This document shows positions 45,858-57,700 of a stretch of DNA of 64,000 bases, piece after piece. Positions within the stretch are counted from its first letter, which is position 1, and each line of letters begins with the position of its first letter. Position numbers and translations under genes: made by a program. The notes beneath the pieces were generated by a model. The model saw only the letters and a program-made list of their open reading frames with translations, did no database searches and was not told where the DNA came from. Origin of the DNA: Dreissena polymorpha (taxonomy: Eukaryota; Mollusca; Bivalvia; Myida; Dreissenidae); contig NC_068355.1 in assembly GCF_020536995.1 (NCBI RefSeq), positions 121,716,532 to 121,780,531 of the forward strand. Reading direction: 5' to 3'.

Positions 45858-47202
45858 AACCCAATAATGTTCGACTGACAATATGAAACTGAATATTTAT
45901 AAATGCTGTATGTTATTCTATGCAAAACAATATGTATTGTTTGTATTGTTTGAAATAAATATGTTTTAACTAAGCGTATGATCAAACTTCTGATCCGAGC
46001 ATTGTAGCGCCAGATAGAATTGACTTCAATTGACATAATGTGACACAGCCATGCGTTTATTGAAGGAGCAGAATACGATTTCGAAAAATAGTTTGATAAA
46101 TCAACAATCGCTAATTGTCATGACAGCTTCATTATTCTGTGCATGTATTTATTCTGTTCTAGTAAAATTCTGATCAGTACTGTTTGTGACTCATGGACGT
46201 CCGCCATAGCTATGAACTACTAAAATGGATGTTTCAATAGTGCAAAGAAATTTCATTTCACCATTAGATCATGCGTGCACAAGCAAAAAGATTTGCTCAC
46301 AAGTTTTATTAACATGAGCAATCGAACCTCCTCATTAAACGATTTGCTGTGACGTGGTTTTCATAATTTTATTAATTATGAATAAGTTAAAATGTGTGAA
46401 ATTGAGCCAAATACTGTTTTTAAAATCGAAGAATATACTATATGAGTTGGACAATCACTTTCGGATATTTTACTTTTAAGATGTTGCGTGTGTTATTTCA
46501 TTTCTATTATGTTTCGCGGCTGTGTTCCTTATTAGGTGTACTGTTTAATTTATTTGACAATAAAAGCTAAAAACCAAGTATTATGAAGACGATATTTACG
46601 AACTGGAATTTTCTTATGAAAAAAAAGAAAATCATGTTATATTTGGGTTTAAATTTTAACAATATTTAATACAATAGGTTTCAAGTCAGTTTTTTAATGA
46701 TACACTAATTAATTTTTTCGCGATTGAATTTGTAAAAAGCAGAGCAAGTTCTCGTATACAAGCACCATCATTCATTGAGGAAGAATAATTTCAATCTCTT
46801 AGACGGCGTTTACCTGTATTAAAAGGGAATGAACATAAATAAGAAGACCTGTTAAGTGATTTGTATGGTCTTTTCGAAATCTATTATTGAAAAGTGACTT
46901 TGAGTCATCACTTAGTTCTGCTGAGAGTTAAATTAGCAATAACAAGGATGTTAAATACTCAGAACTTATTTTCTATAATGTTCTAACATATTGTTTCATA
47001 CATCATTGACCTCCCTTTGAAACGAGGATCAGCCAACGTTCTATTTGGATCACAACGTGCTTTATTTAATTTTAAAATAGAGTCATAAATAGATATATGC
47101 ATTCTATTCATTAAGTGAGTGTGTCGTTGCATATGTTACATTCCTTAACAATGAAGAAGCGGAAATATTTCACGCGCACTTCTGTAACAATCGCATCATT
47201 AA
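45858..47202. other. Non-coding stretch
   Basis: AT-rich. No gene, RNA or repeat boundary recognised. Confidence 0.45.
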
Positions 47203-47626
47203 AGTGATATTATGGGCATCTAGCAGTTTATAGGTGTCTATCGCAACCGTTGTTTATTTTTGGTGTTTTCACTTCATACACAATCATATTTGTTAATGCA
47301 GCATCAATATACTAAAACAATATCCCGGAAAGGGAAAACCGTACTTCCGTTTGACAACTGATCATGCATGTACGATGTGAACCTAAATTTAGTTTTAGTG
47401 CAGATTCGTTCATACGACACAAAGACACATTTTGTTTTACGGATCATTTCGGCTGAGAGGACTGGGTGAGTCACGTAAGAATATCGAATAAAAAAATATA
47501 TTTTTATAAACAACTGGTAGAAGATGAGTTGCAGATAATTGGTCAGTTACCACATTTTAACTAACTCCTTTAAGCTGTAAACTCTTTTCAGCTCAATTCA
47601 ACAGTGAAAATGCCCATAATATCACT
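47203..47626. mobile_element. TTAA-flanked MITE, AGTGATATTATGGGCA family (copy S2)
   Basis: Perfect TTAA on both sides (47199-47202 and 47627-47630). Ends are AGTGATATTATGGGCATC and ATGCCCATAATATCACT. The orientation is opposite to the copy at 32227-32660. Confidence 0.85.
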
Positions 47627-47689
47627 TTAAATTAATTGGATAATATTTAGCCGTACAGTATGGAAGGGAATATCCGCCAGTCCATTCAT

Positions 47690-47760
47690 GTTGCCAAATG
47701 ACAATTACATATTGCTAAATAACAATTGCATACTGCTAAATGACAATTGCATTTTGCTTT
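47690..47760. repeat. Short tandem repeat, about 22 bp
   Basis: Three copies of TTGCTAAATGACAATTGCAT with small changes. Confidence 0.8.
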
Positions 47761-48847
47761 ATTTTATTTGTTACAAAATAACCGCGTCTTCCTTGCGTCT
47801 TTATGCTTGTTTCTATCAGTTAGTGAAATATTGCTTGCATACTTCTTTTTAATGTTTACTCGATGTATGTTAATCATGTATTCTTGCGAGTAAATGACAA
47901 ATGCATTATTTCTGTAAAAATGATCACGTGGCTATCTTCTTGTTGCTGAACTATTATAATTTCAATACTTAGTAATGCTAGAAAATGTCATATTGATTGT
48001 AGGTTCTACTAAGCGAAATGAATACGCACAAGGCAGCAGCTCACATGAAGTAAGCCGAATGCCGAATGCATTTAGACGAATGCATTAGTAATACTGAATT
48101 CATACACGACGGAGAACCAGAGTTTTCAGTAGTTTTCGGTAGTTTTCGTAAAAGGTTATTATTTATTACGGTGTTGTATTATATATCTACCAGATGAATT
48201 ACTCTACCGCGTCGTTTCGAACGTATTTTCCACTGTTCTTATTCAGGTAAAGTTTACTTGTTTATTGCACTGTTTTATTGGGTAAATTGCATACGATTAC
48301 AAGTCATCCCCATTTCGAAAGTTGAGTTGTCATTTGGTTTGTGATTTAGGTCTATTTTAAGTTAATGGACGTAATATTGTTTTCAATTACTCGTCAAACG
48401 TCCAATATAGTATCATTCAGATTGTAACGAAGGTGGGTTACGATGATCAAAACGTCTAACTGTTGGCTTGTTTGAATTTAACTATTAATTTCATACTATT
48501 TTTATCGCATATCTTCGTAACACTGTCTTTATCTAATCAAATCGTACCTAGGTTGGTAAAATTGTATCTTATTCAAATTATTCATTTTAATTGTTTTTTA
48601 CTAGTTTATCCCCAATAAGGCATGGAAATTCATATATAGAGCTAATTAGAATGGAAAGCAACGTGAGAAAATAAGTATGCACAGTTACCTCATTAACGAA
48701 CAAAAATAATTATGTATTTTTGAATTAAATGGTTTCTCTTTTTCATTTCAAATGATTATATTTCTCATACTGTTTTATACTATTATCAATATATGTTGAC
48801 CATCTTACACCTATTTCTGTATATTGGGTAAGCGATTACTTTGGATA
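47761..48847. other. Non-coding stretch with a possible first exon
   Basis: At 48194 an ATG opens 18 codons (MNYSTASFRTYFPLFLF) that end in a strong donor-like CAG/GTAAAG at 48246-48251. It could be a first exon leading to the coding-like pieces at 49466 and 50368, but nothing known supports this. No other feature was seen. Confidence 0.25.
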
Positions 48848-48912
48848 GGTACCAGTTGACCAAAAAACGGGTATAAGTTGACCAAAATGGGTTTGAGTTG
48901 ACCACAGTACGG
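48848..48912. repeat. Short tandem repeat of AGTTGACCA words
   Basis: Three spaced copies of AGTTGACCAAAAAACGGGT-like units of about 21 bp. Confidence 0.7.
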
Positions 48913-49019
48913 GTTTAACAGTTACCTAACAGGTGTCTTCAAACAGACACATTTAATGAAGATTTTTCTTTTATAGACTTAAATGGCAGATTGATCTCGT
49001 TTTTCTTTGCATCTAAAAT

Positions 49020-49195
49020 GTGTAGCTCAGTGACTCAGTTAATGTTTACGGTTTGTAACTCAGGGGTCCTGGGTTCGATTCTCACATGCGGTGCTGATTT
49101 TTTTTCATAGGAGTTTCCTCTGGCGAGACTGCAGAGCCCTAGTCTAGGACTGGTGAAACACAGGATGCATAATTAAATGAATCTTTGCCTTAATG
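49020..49195 (+). mobile_element. Probable tRNA-derived SINE
   Basis: The head has TGTAGCTCAGTGACTCAG (box A) and GGGTTCGATTCTCACA (box B), with a GTTTGTAACTC segment between. It is followed by GGAGTTTCCTCTGGCGAGAC, whose core word also occurs in the SINE at 17044. The tRNA part does not fold as a clean gene, so a SINE is the better reading. Confidence 0.5.
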
Positions 49196-49465
49196 TAAGT
49201 TAAATACACAGGCATAAACACCATACAAACAAACACATAAAGATGTTAGTACATGTAGGATAATAGTGAAGATTTCCCATACAGATGGTACTTAGATGAT
49301 CAAAGCAGATAAGATCATATTTCTGTGAAAAAAGTGTAGAAACTTAGATCAGCAAGTGTAATATCTGACTACGTAACAGTTATTATCTCTCGAATCTAGC
49401 ATTATTCTACAAAATGGTGACTTGTTTTTATAAATAAAAAAAAATGCACATGAATACATTTTCAG

Positions 49466-50515
49466 ATATGAGCTAACAGCAAAGAGCAGCTGCTTTTTTA
49501 AGGCAAGCAGCAGAATTGTTGAATGTCAACACAAGTGACAGGAGTACACAATACCAGCACCTGCATCAGTAACCTCAGTCAGTAGCACTAGTGCTGCAAA
49601 GGCAATTTTTGCACCCGACAGTAAAAGAAGGAGGCATGGACAAGCAAATACAGGAACTGTTGCAGTGCCAGCACTGGACTATTATACCCAGGTGTAATAA
49701 GGTAGGCATCACTTAAGAGGCCCTGGCCTGTGCTAGATATTTTGGAACTACAGTTTATACCACAATAATTCTTTTTTAATGTAAAGATGTCTATTGTTTC
49801 ATAATTTTCATGCATATACATCTTATTTTACTGTGTAAACTTAAAGAAGCCATTTATTATTGCATACTTCCTAATTATTGTTTACAAGACCTTCCTGTAC
49901 TTTCAATTCTTTCTGGAAACCCCCTACATAATTAATGATGAGGAAAAATGCTTTTAGCAGTTAACTCTAAAAAGGTTAATGGTTTGAGTTCCATAGTTTA
50001 GGATATTTCAAACAATTTCGAATTAAAAAAATTAATTCCCAAGTGTACCCGTCCATTGCTGCAATATAGAAAGGCAGATTCCACAACACGGCACTTATAA
50101 GTACTGTATACAAATAAACATGCGTATCGAGTTGAGTCAGATTAAAACTGCAAAGGTTATACCGGTAACTCTGATGGTATTAGTTATAGAATTAAAATGT
50201 TTTTTGCCCTTAAATCCAAGGCCAATAACTATAATAAGTTATCAATTATAGAATTGCATATACTTCATGTTTCTTAATAAGCTCTTGCATAAGTCAAGCT
50301 AAATATTAAATGATTTCAACCTTAACAAGACAAATGTTTTGCATTCACTTCCCTACTGTAAATGCAGGTCCCTGGTTACAACTAATGACCACCTGTTGAA
50401 GGAGCTAGACTAGACCCGGCAGAGACTCAAGCACAGAGGTGAATCAGATTAACTGGAGCTACAAGCAGCTCAAAAAAAACCTTCAGAGACCAGTCTAAAT
50501 GTTCTGATAATGATA
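49466..50515 (+). pseudogene. Coding-like remnants of an unidentified gene
   Basis: After an acceptor-like ATTTTCAG at 49466 come YELTAKSSCFFK, then in another frame QAAELLNVNTSDRS, then in a third PAPASVTSVSSTSAAKAIF and RRRHGQANTGTVAVPALDYY (to about 49694). After TACTGTAAATGCAG (to 50367) comes SLVTTNDHLLKELD and, past a stop, TRQRLKHRGESD and LELQAAQKKPSE, which look coiled-coil-like. The composition is protein-like, but the frame changes twice within the first piece and stops occur in the second. I cannot name the family; it may be a pseudogene or a transposon remnant. Confidence 0.3.
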
Positions 50516-50599
50516 ATAGAGTGTGCTTTGTGTTTTATTGCTAATAATTTGGCTGCTCTGTATCCAATATCTGAAGTGGTATTTTATTAAGATTTAGAA

Positions 50600-50845
50600 A
50601 AAAATAAGGCTTTATGCATGTGTGTGAAGTGTCGTCCCAGATTAGCTTATGTTGTCCACACATGATTATCTGGGACAACACTTTCGGCCTAGACTGGATT
50701 TTATATTTCAAAATACTTTCTTTAAACAAAAAATCTCATAAAACCAGAAAGTGTCTTCCCTGATTAGCCTGTGCAGACTGTACAAGTTAATCTGCCACGA
50801 CACTTTAGGAACATGCATTAAACCCCATTTTCCCAGAGCAAGGTC
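50600..50845. mobile_element. MITE (GTGTCGTCCCAG family), uninterrupted copy
   Basis: TTTATGCATGTGTGTGAAGT and GTGTCGTCCCAG on the left are matched by GAACATGCATTAAACCCC and TTTTCCCAGAGCAAGG on the right. Two internal hairpins are built on CCCAGATTAGC..GATTATCTGGG and CCTGATTAGCC..GTTAATCTG. Confidence 0.75.
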
Positions 50846-51568
50846 AAATTGTATTTATTTCCTTTCAATATTCACATCCCCTTTATTTTAGGATCATACT
50901 GATTCTAAATGCCTATTTATTGTAAGCTGAATATTCAGTCATAACCAAAAAGTGTCATAAGATCTTTGTTAAGACAGGACCCAGAATTCTAGCATTTAAT
51001 GACGTTATGTGCTTTTCCGCACTTATTCTATGTCTTTTATAAGTAAAAGGTGAACACTAGCAACAATATAATTTGCTACCAAAAATGTTTTCCATATATT
51101 ATTTCTTTTACATGAAAGAAGTTAACATGTGTAAAAAAGTTTGGCAAACAAACTGACAGGTAACAATCAGTTTATTTGTTGTGCATCCAGGCATTTACAT
51201 ATAACCAGACAGTAGTGCAATCTAACATATGTATGTATATGTAGGTTTTTAACTTATATTGCACCAGTTTATAGATTGTTTTGAAAACAATTGTATGATC
51301 ATGGTAAAGTTACATATGTCTAGTCATAAGCAGTATGTGTGGGATACACTAGCAACAGGACCGTAGGGATCATTTTGTTTTCAGATGATGTTTATGTAAT
51401 GTGTGTTTCATCCTAATATTTATTTAACCAGTATGCCATGTAATACATATATTTTCTAATAAAATTGTAAAAAAAGTTTATTCAGTATTTAGATTATTTT
51501 GACACGCTATTTCATGATGGATGGCTTCATCCACAGTCATTACAAGACACACAACAACAACATAATTG

Positions 51569-51780
51569 AGACTCGGTCTGGGAAAATGGGTCTTAATGCA
51601 TGTGTGTAAAGTGTTAATCAGGGCAAATCAGTGATGAAATTTTCGCTACATGGAATTTTTTGATAAAAAAGTCTCTGCCGGAAAGTGTTGTCCCTGATAA
51701 GCCTGTGCTGACGGTACAGGTTAATCTGAGACAACATTTTGAGCACATGCATTGAGTCCAATTTTCCCAGAGCCAGACTC
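51569..51780. mobile_element. MITE (GTGTCGTCCCAG family), third copy
   Basis: The left end GAGACTCGGTCTGGGAAAAT and the right end ATTTTCCCAGAGCCAGACTC are inverted copies. The first internal hairpin is eroded and the second is clear. Confidence 0.75.
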
Positions 51781-53781
51781 AAATGTTAAAGCAATGCCCG
51801 TTAAATTAAGAAATATATCCAATGACAAAATAGTGGTTTGCTATTTATTGAAAATCTCATAATTGTTCAAATAAAAAAGATTTATTCATTATTTACAACA
51901 AGATGCAATTATCTTTCAAAAACAACAATAACAACACAATTGGCATTTCATGTAAAAGCTATTCACACTAGACGATAAATTAAACTGGTATTTAGGATAA
52001 ACAATACCATACTAAAGAAGCACAGACAGTTCTCACTATTCCATTCATAGCAATTCATATTGAATTCAACAACAACTAGAAATGGCGCGGCAGAGGCCGA
52101 CGCGTATCCCCACGCCGCATGTTTGACCCAGGGGGCACACCAGCGTTGGTAATGGGGGCCATGCATAGTTGAGATTGACCGTATTGTCATAAGAGATATT
52201 CAGTATCAATTGGAAGTGAATCGGTGTAGAAATGAAGAAGTTAATGTCTTCGTTTGAACATGGCATATCTTTTTTATTGCATAAATCGATTCCGCTTAGA
52301 ATGGCCTTTAAGAAAAGGTATGGTTACGGGGGTCTCTATGTGCAAAATGCTGCATTTATTTTCGCTTAAAGTTGTTATTATAAAGGGAAACTATTTAGTG
52401 ACCTCCAAGCAAAACAATAGGCATTATGTAGACGGGTAAGTGTTTTACACTATCACCGCTTTTTTTACGGAGGATTCCAGAGATAGTCGATGTATCACGG
52501 TTGATACCGGAGATTTTGATTTTGATGTTTAGAGTGATCTCCCGGCAATACTAATTTACGCTGCAATTTGCGCTGGAATTAGGTTTATTACTACTGGTTC
52601 CCATTTTCGCATTGTGAACTATTTATAATGGCGGTGTACGCAAAACCGAAGACTAATTCTAAACACAGTTAAACAAAGAACGCTGTTAGAATAAGCATTA
52701 ATACAAATTCCAAAAGTTTAATTGCAGTTGTCAATAACACACACGAAGTAAAGATATATATGAAGTAATTATAAACTTATCAACATGTGACAATGAGATG
52801 AAGTGTTTTCATCGCAAATGTTACTAGGCAAAATGCAGCTACCATGTATAAGAAAGCATATGCTAGTAGTTAAAAGGAGAATGTCATTTATCATTATGCA
52901 TGGACTGGCGGATATTCCCTTCCATAGTACAGACTGTTGTACACCTTTGCATGCATATATCAAATGCATCGTATATGAAATCTTACAATATATGCAAAAA
53001 GAACATATTGACGCGTCCGTCATACCGTGCACATGTGATCGATGACGACTTTTATATAACAACACAACACCTACACATAAAGGAAAACATTTAAAAATAT
53101 AATTCAAGCTTTGTTTTACGGTTTATTAAGTGTTAAGGATTTTTCAGATACATGCAGTGGACGTGGGTTGTTTGCGGTGTGACTACGAGTCTTCCTAACT
53201 TCGTGACGTACCCCCGATCTACATGGGACCGGACCCGAGTGACATATAATTATACAAACCAAAGACCCTTGAAATTTTTAAAATAAAATACGACAATATT
53301 CACATGAAGTTTGATCGATTGACATAACTCGGTTTCGAGCGCACGTTCTAATTATTGTTTATATGTTTGATCTTGCAAGTTCTGTAAATAATATGTTTAC
53401 ACTAAGATATACACTTATTTACATACAATGAGAGACCTTTCACAATAAAGATACGATGTGTTGGGTAAAATATTATCATTTTCGTAAAAATCATTTTAAT
53501 CTTGAGATAGATATAGACAAATATTACTACCGGAGACGGTATTTAAAAATTGTGTTCACGGCATCCTTTTTTAAATAAACCTCTTTAAAAAGTATTGTAA
53601 CTGAAAATTATTGTTCACTTCCTCAAAAATATCTCGTTTGAAACAATGTGCCGCCAATTTATAGAATCATCAATATAGTCAGGCCAATTTACTGTAAGCT
53701 GTCGTGACATAAATTAAAGATGGTCTGTCTTTTCTGTCAAATAACCTTAGACAGAAAAGAAAATATATATATGCGGAAGTC
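51781..53781. other. Non-coding stretch with a short GC-rich island
   Basis: 52080-52160 is much richer in G+C (GCGGCAGAGGCCGACGCG, CCCAGGGGGCACACCAGCG) than its AT-rich surroundings. It may be part of a dispersed repeat, but it was not identified. The frames at 52769-53107 on both strands overlap each other and resemble nothing known. Confidence 0.35.
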
Positions 53782-53795
53782 ATTACAATTATGAT
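53782..53795. repeat. Target-site duplication, 5' copy
   Basis: ATTACAATTATGAT, identical to 57687-57700, flanks the LINE at 53796-57686. Confidence 0.92.
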
Positions 53796-56700
53796 CTCCC
53801 TTAACAAACCATGACGTCATGTACATCGCTATGTCTACACAATCAACCGGTGTTACTCGATGTGGTGCTGAGTCTCTGAGATCCCACCAGGGAGATTCAG
53901 TGCCGGGCTCTGAGCCTCGACAGAGTCCACCCACAATTACTGGGGGTCCCTCCTTCATTCCACAACAAGCCAAGAGAAGAGGAGGAAAGAAAGCTGGCTA
54001 CAATAAGCCTAGGAGGAGAAAAGACCAACATCATCCTTTCAAGGTGATGCATTGGAACGCAGAAGGAGTCTTTAACAAAAAGACAGAGCTAGAACATATC
54101 CTTCATGAACAGGACATAAATGTCTGCTGCATTCAGGAAACTCATCTGCAGCCAGCGAAATCCTTCAAGGTCAGAGGATACCAGAGTTTCCGATGTGACA
54201 GAGAAGGCAGAAAGAAAGGAGGCATCCTGACATTAGTCCGGAACAACATCAATGTAGTCCAGACTAAAACACATATGGATGACTCTGAATTCCAGGTTCT
54301 GAGTCTCAGGAAGAACGATTTCAATCTGAAGCTTGTGAATCTCTACTCTCCAAATGACAAAGCTCTTTCCCTAGACAGTATCCCAACAGAAGAATCTAAC
54401 TTCATTGTTGTTGGCGACTTCAACAGTCATTCACAAAGCTGGGGATATGACCACATGGACCGACGCGGAGAGGAAGTGGAGAACTGGCAAGATGAAAACA
54501 AGCTTAATCTTATCAACCAGCCTGAAGATCTGGCAACTTTCTACTCTAGGAGATGGCACACAACGTCGACCCCTGACTTAGCTTTCTGCACTGCAGATAT
54601 CCAAGGGCATATCAAGAGAGAAGTCTGTGAACAACTAGGAGGAAGCGACCATCGTCCAGTTCACCTCATCATAAACCATTCTACCTCTTCATCCTCAAGC
54701 ATCCCCAGATGGAACTACAAGAAGGCCGACTGGACCTTATACAAACGTCTGAGTGATGACCTCTGCAGAGATATCAGAGTGGATGGTAGAGATATAAACA
54801 AAGTTGTGAAAGACTTCAATGCATGCATACTAAACGCAGCACAGAAGGCGATACCACGTGGGGCCAGAAAAGACTACAAGCCATACTGGAGTAGGGAGTT
54901 GGAAGACCTCCAGACTAAGTTGACAGAAGCCAGGGTGGAAGCAGAAAGCAACCCCTCACAAGAAAGCAACCTCTCACTACAGCGAGCCAAGGCCAAATTC
55001 CTGCGGCACAAACTTGAAGCCCAGAGAAAGAGCTGGAGAAACAAAACAGCATCACTCAACCTGGAGCGAGATGGCCGTAAGCTGTGGAGGTTAACGAAAC
55101 AGCTGAATGACGATGAAGTCCAAGCGAGAGGCTCAGTAACTCTGGAAGAGAATGGAGAGCTGCTGACAGGCAAACAAGCGGCAAATGTCTTTGCCAGCAA
55201 CTACAAAGATGTCAGTGACATTCCTGTCAGTAGAGAGAGACAGAGAGAAGTAAGAAGAGAACAAAGGGACAGGAAAACAGATGATGTGACATCAGACCGC
55301 ATGAGCCAAAGCCTGACCCTGCACGAACTACAGACAGCAGTCAGGCAGCTGAAATTAAAGAAGTCTCCAGGACCAGACAATGTGACCAATGAAATGATCA
55401 CCCATCTAGGCAGTTCAGCAATGCACAAACTCCTAGACATCTTCAACCACAGCTGGACACAAGGCCAACTTCCCCAAGTCTGGAAAGAGGCCATTATGAT
55501 ACCTATCCACAAGAAAGGCAAGGATCCGAAGCAGGCTGGAAGCTACCGTCCAATAAGCCTCACTAGCTGTGTTGGGAAGACGATGGAGAGAACTGTAAAT
55601 GCACGCCTTAAATGGTATCTGGAGACGAACGACTTACTTGCAAAACAACAAGCTGGATTCAGGCAATTCCGCTCCACCGAGGACCAGACTACCTACCTGG
55701 CACAAGAAATTGAAGATGCTTTCCAGGAACAGAAGGTTGTCCTGACAGCATGGATAGACCTTCAAAGGGCCTTCGATAAAGTCTGGACTGACGGACTCCA
55801 AGTCAAACTGATGAGGAATGGAGTTGGAGGAAACATGCTGAAGTGGATCAAGTCCTATCTATTCAATAGAAGGGCAAGAGTAAGCTTGAACCAAAGAAGC
55901 AGTAAGAAGTTCCTTCTACGGCACGGCGTCCCACAAGGAGGAGTCCTGTCCCCGACGCTCTTCTTACTCTTCATCAACGATCTTGTGTCTGAATTGCCAA
56001 GGGGAGTGAAGGCGGCACTTTATGCTGATGATCTTGTGTTATGGTGCAAAGAAGAGCATGCCACCACAGCCACATACAGAATGCAAGAAGCAACAGACAA
56101 ACTTACCGCATGGGCTGAAGACTGGTGTGTAATGATCAACAAAGAGAAATCATCCACCACACTATTCACATTGTCATCAAAACAGAAAGCAGGGACGGTG
56201 AGAATGGGAGACACTCCTATGACTGAAGCAGACGAGACCACGTACCTGGGAGTCACCTTTGACAAGAGGCAAACGTGGAAGCCACACCTCATGAAAGCAG
56301 AAGGAAAGGCCCGAAGAAAACTTGCAATGATGCGAAAGCTTGCGGGAACTACATGGGGGGCAAATGAGCACATACTCAAGACAGTCTATCAAGGCACAGT
56401 GAGACCCCAACTAGAGTATAGTTCCCCCACATGGTCTTCCACAGCCAAATCCAATCGCCAGGCTCTGGATAAAATCCAGAACCAAGCTCTGCGCATCATG
56501 ACAGGAGCAACCAAGTCCACACCAATTGCCTTCATGGAAAAGATAACAGGAATACAACCACTTCAAGAAAGAAGAGATGTCAAAATCCTGCTTCAGACAG
56601 AGAAGTATAAATGTCTAACGGATCACCCCATGTCAGCCAGAGTTAAAGGGTACACCAAAAATCGGATCAAGCGTAGCAGCTTTGTACACGAAGCTAAGAA

Positions 56701-57686
56701 CCTGGACAAGGCCTATGCAACGGATCTGACCATCCCCACCACTCTGCTTGGTCATGAAGACATCATAGATCCATTACAAAATGACCTGTCAAATGTTGCA
56801 GTAAGATCCAGTGTTCCTCACCTACAGCCAGGTAAACAAGAGGATGAGCATATCAGAAAGAGCCTCACACTTGCCATGATCGATGACGAATACCCAAGAG
56901 AGGCATGGACTCATGTCTACACAGACGGTTCTGCCACTAGAGCAGTCATAAATGGAGGTGCTGGCATCGTCATTCTGTACCCATCCGGAAAACGAGAAAC
57001 ACATCATGCAGCAACCGGAACACACTGTAGCAACTACAGAGCAGAGACTTTAGCCCTCATGAAGGCAGTGTCAATGATTGAAGACTCGACCGAAGATGTC
57101 AACTCGATAGTCTTCTTTACAGATGCCATGTCTGTATTAGAAGCCCTGACCAACAACAAGGTTCCTCAGCTTGCAAATGCCTTACAAAGAATCAGCACCA
57201 ACCTAAACGTGACCCTCCAGTGGATCCCAGCACACTGTGGAGTGGCCGGAAATGAAGATGCTGACCAACTGGCAAAACAAGGTGCTCGGTTAGATCAGCC
57301 ACCTGTGCAAGTAAGCTACAAGGAGAAAGTTACCATCATTAAATCACTTACCCGGCCAAGACAAGAGGCAGATGCATATCATCTCCTAAGCAGGGCAGAG
57401 CAAGTGATAATGGTCAGACTCCGATCAGGGCACAACCGACTCAATGCACACATGCATAAAAAATACAGACTGGCCCCGTCACCGACCTGTCCGTGTGGCA
57501 CAGAAGACCAAACAGCTGAACACATCCTCCAAAGATGTAAACGTCACGACCAGGAGCGAGCTACAAAGTGGCCCCAGGACACAACCCTCCATCAGAAACT
57601 TTATGGAGACGTGGATGACCTGAGACGGACCACATCATTTATTGAAGAAACTGGTGTGATCGTGTAGAGCGAACGCCAAGAAGAAG
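53796..57686 (+). mobile_element. LINE with one open ORF, recent insertion
   Basis: The element starts CTCCCTTAAC and ends in a short AAG repeat (CCAAGAAGAAG). It is bounded by a perfect 14-bp target duplication. Only about 23 bp precede the ORF2-like start, and no ORF1 (nucleic-acid-binding protein) is present. It is therefore either 5'-truncated exactly near the ORF2 start or a single-ORF family. Composition is richer in G+C than the surroundings. The intact frame and perfect duplication point to a young insertion. Confidence 0.92.
53819..57667 (+). CDS. LINE ORF2-type polyprotein: APE endonuclease, reverse transcriptase, RNase H
   Basis: 1282 codons without interruption. The N-terminus (1-75) is basic and low in complexity. 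The APE-type endonuclease spans about 75-285, with HWNAEG (78-83), QETHL (106-110), GDFNSH (199-204) and SDHRP (276-280). The reverse transcriptase spans about 505-780, with SPGPDN (516-521), YRPISL, QAGFR (611-615), IDLQRAFDKV (Asp 647), GVPQGGVLSP (703-712) and YADD (735-738). RNase H spans about 1030-1155, with YTDGS (1034-1038), YRAE (Glu 1076), FTDA (Asp 1102) and GNEDAD. A C-terminal CxC...H...C knuckle spans 1224-1240. APE-RT-RNase H order is typical of the I/Nimb/Ingi group; exact clade needs a tree. All catalytic residues look intact. Confidence 0.95.
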   Translation: MYIAMSTQSTGVTRCGAESLRSHQGDSVPGSEPRQSPPTITGGPSFIPQQAKRRGGKKAGYNKPRRRKDQHHPFKVMHWNAEGVFNKKTELEHILHEQDINVCCIQETHLQPAKSFKVRGYQSFRCDREGRKKGGILTLVRNNINVVQTKTHMDDSEFQVLSLRKNDFNLKLVNLYSPNDKALSLDSIPTEESNFIVVGDFNSHSQSWGYDHMDRRGEEVENWQDENKLNLINQPEDLATFYSRRWHTTSTPDLAFCTADIQGHIKREVCEQLGGSDHRPVHLIINHSTSSSSSIPRWNYKKADWTLYKRLSDDLCRDIRVDGRDINKVVKDFNACILNAAQKAIPRGARKDYKPYWSRELEDLQTKLTEARVEAESNPSQESNLSLQRAKAKFLRHKLEAQRKSWRNKTASLNLERDGRKLWRLTKQLNDDEVQARGSVTLEENGELLTGKQAANVFASNYKDVSDIPVSRERQREVRREQRDRKTDDVTSDRMSQSLTLHELQTAVRQLKLKKSPGPDNVTNEMITHLGSSAMHKLLDIFNHSWTQGQLPQVWKEAIMIPIHKKGKDPKQAGSYRPISLTSCVGKTMERTVNARLKWYLETNDLLAKQQAGFRQFRSTEDQTTYLAQEIEDAFQEQKVVLTAWIDLQRAFDKVWTDGLQVKLMRNGVGGNMLKWIKSYLFNRRARVSLNQRSSKKFLLRHGVPQGGVLSPTLFLLFINDLVSELPRGVKAALYADDLVLWCKEEHATTATYRMQEATDKLTAWAEDWCVMINKEKSSTTLFTLSSKQKAGTVRMGDTPMTEADETTYLGVTFDKRQTWKPHLMKAEGKARRKLAMMRKLAGTTWGANEHILKTVYQGTVRPQLEYSSPTWSSTAKSNRQALDKIQNQALRIMTGATKSTPIAFMEKITGIQPLQERRDVKILLQTEKYKCLTDHPMSARVKGYTKNRIKRSSFVHEAKNLDKAYATDLTIPTTLLGHEDIIDPLQNDLSNVAVRSSVPHLQPGKQEDEHIRKSLTLAMIDDEYPREAWTHVYTDGSATRAVINGGAGIVILYPSGKRETHHAATGTHCSNYRAETLALMKAVSMIEDSTEDVNSIVFFTDAMSVLEALTNNKVPQLANALQRISTNLNVTLQWIPAHCGVAGNEDADQLAKQGARLDQPPVQVSYKEKVTIIKSLTRPRQEADAYHLLSRAEQVIMVRLRSGHNRLNAHMHKKYRLAPSPTCPCGTEDQTAEHILQRCKRHDQERATKWPQDTTLHQKLYGDVDDLRRTTSFIEETGVIV

Positions 57687-57700
57687 ATTACAATTATGAT
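57687..57700. repeat. Target-site duplication, 3' copy
   Basis: ATTACAATTATGAT, identical to 53782-53795. Confidence 0.92.

Noticed and set aside
54142-57025. Minus-strand frames across the LINE
   Set aside because: They are shadows of the 1282-codon ORF.
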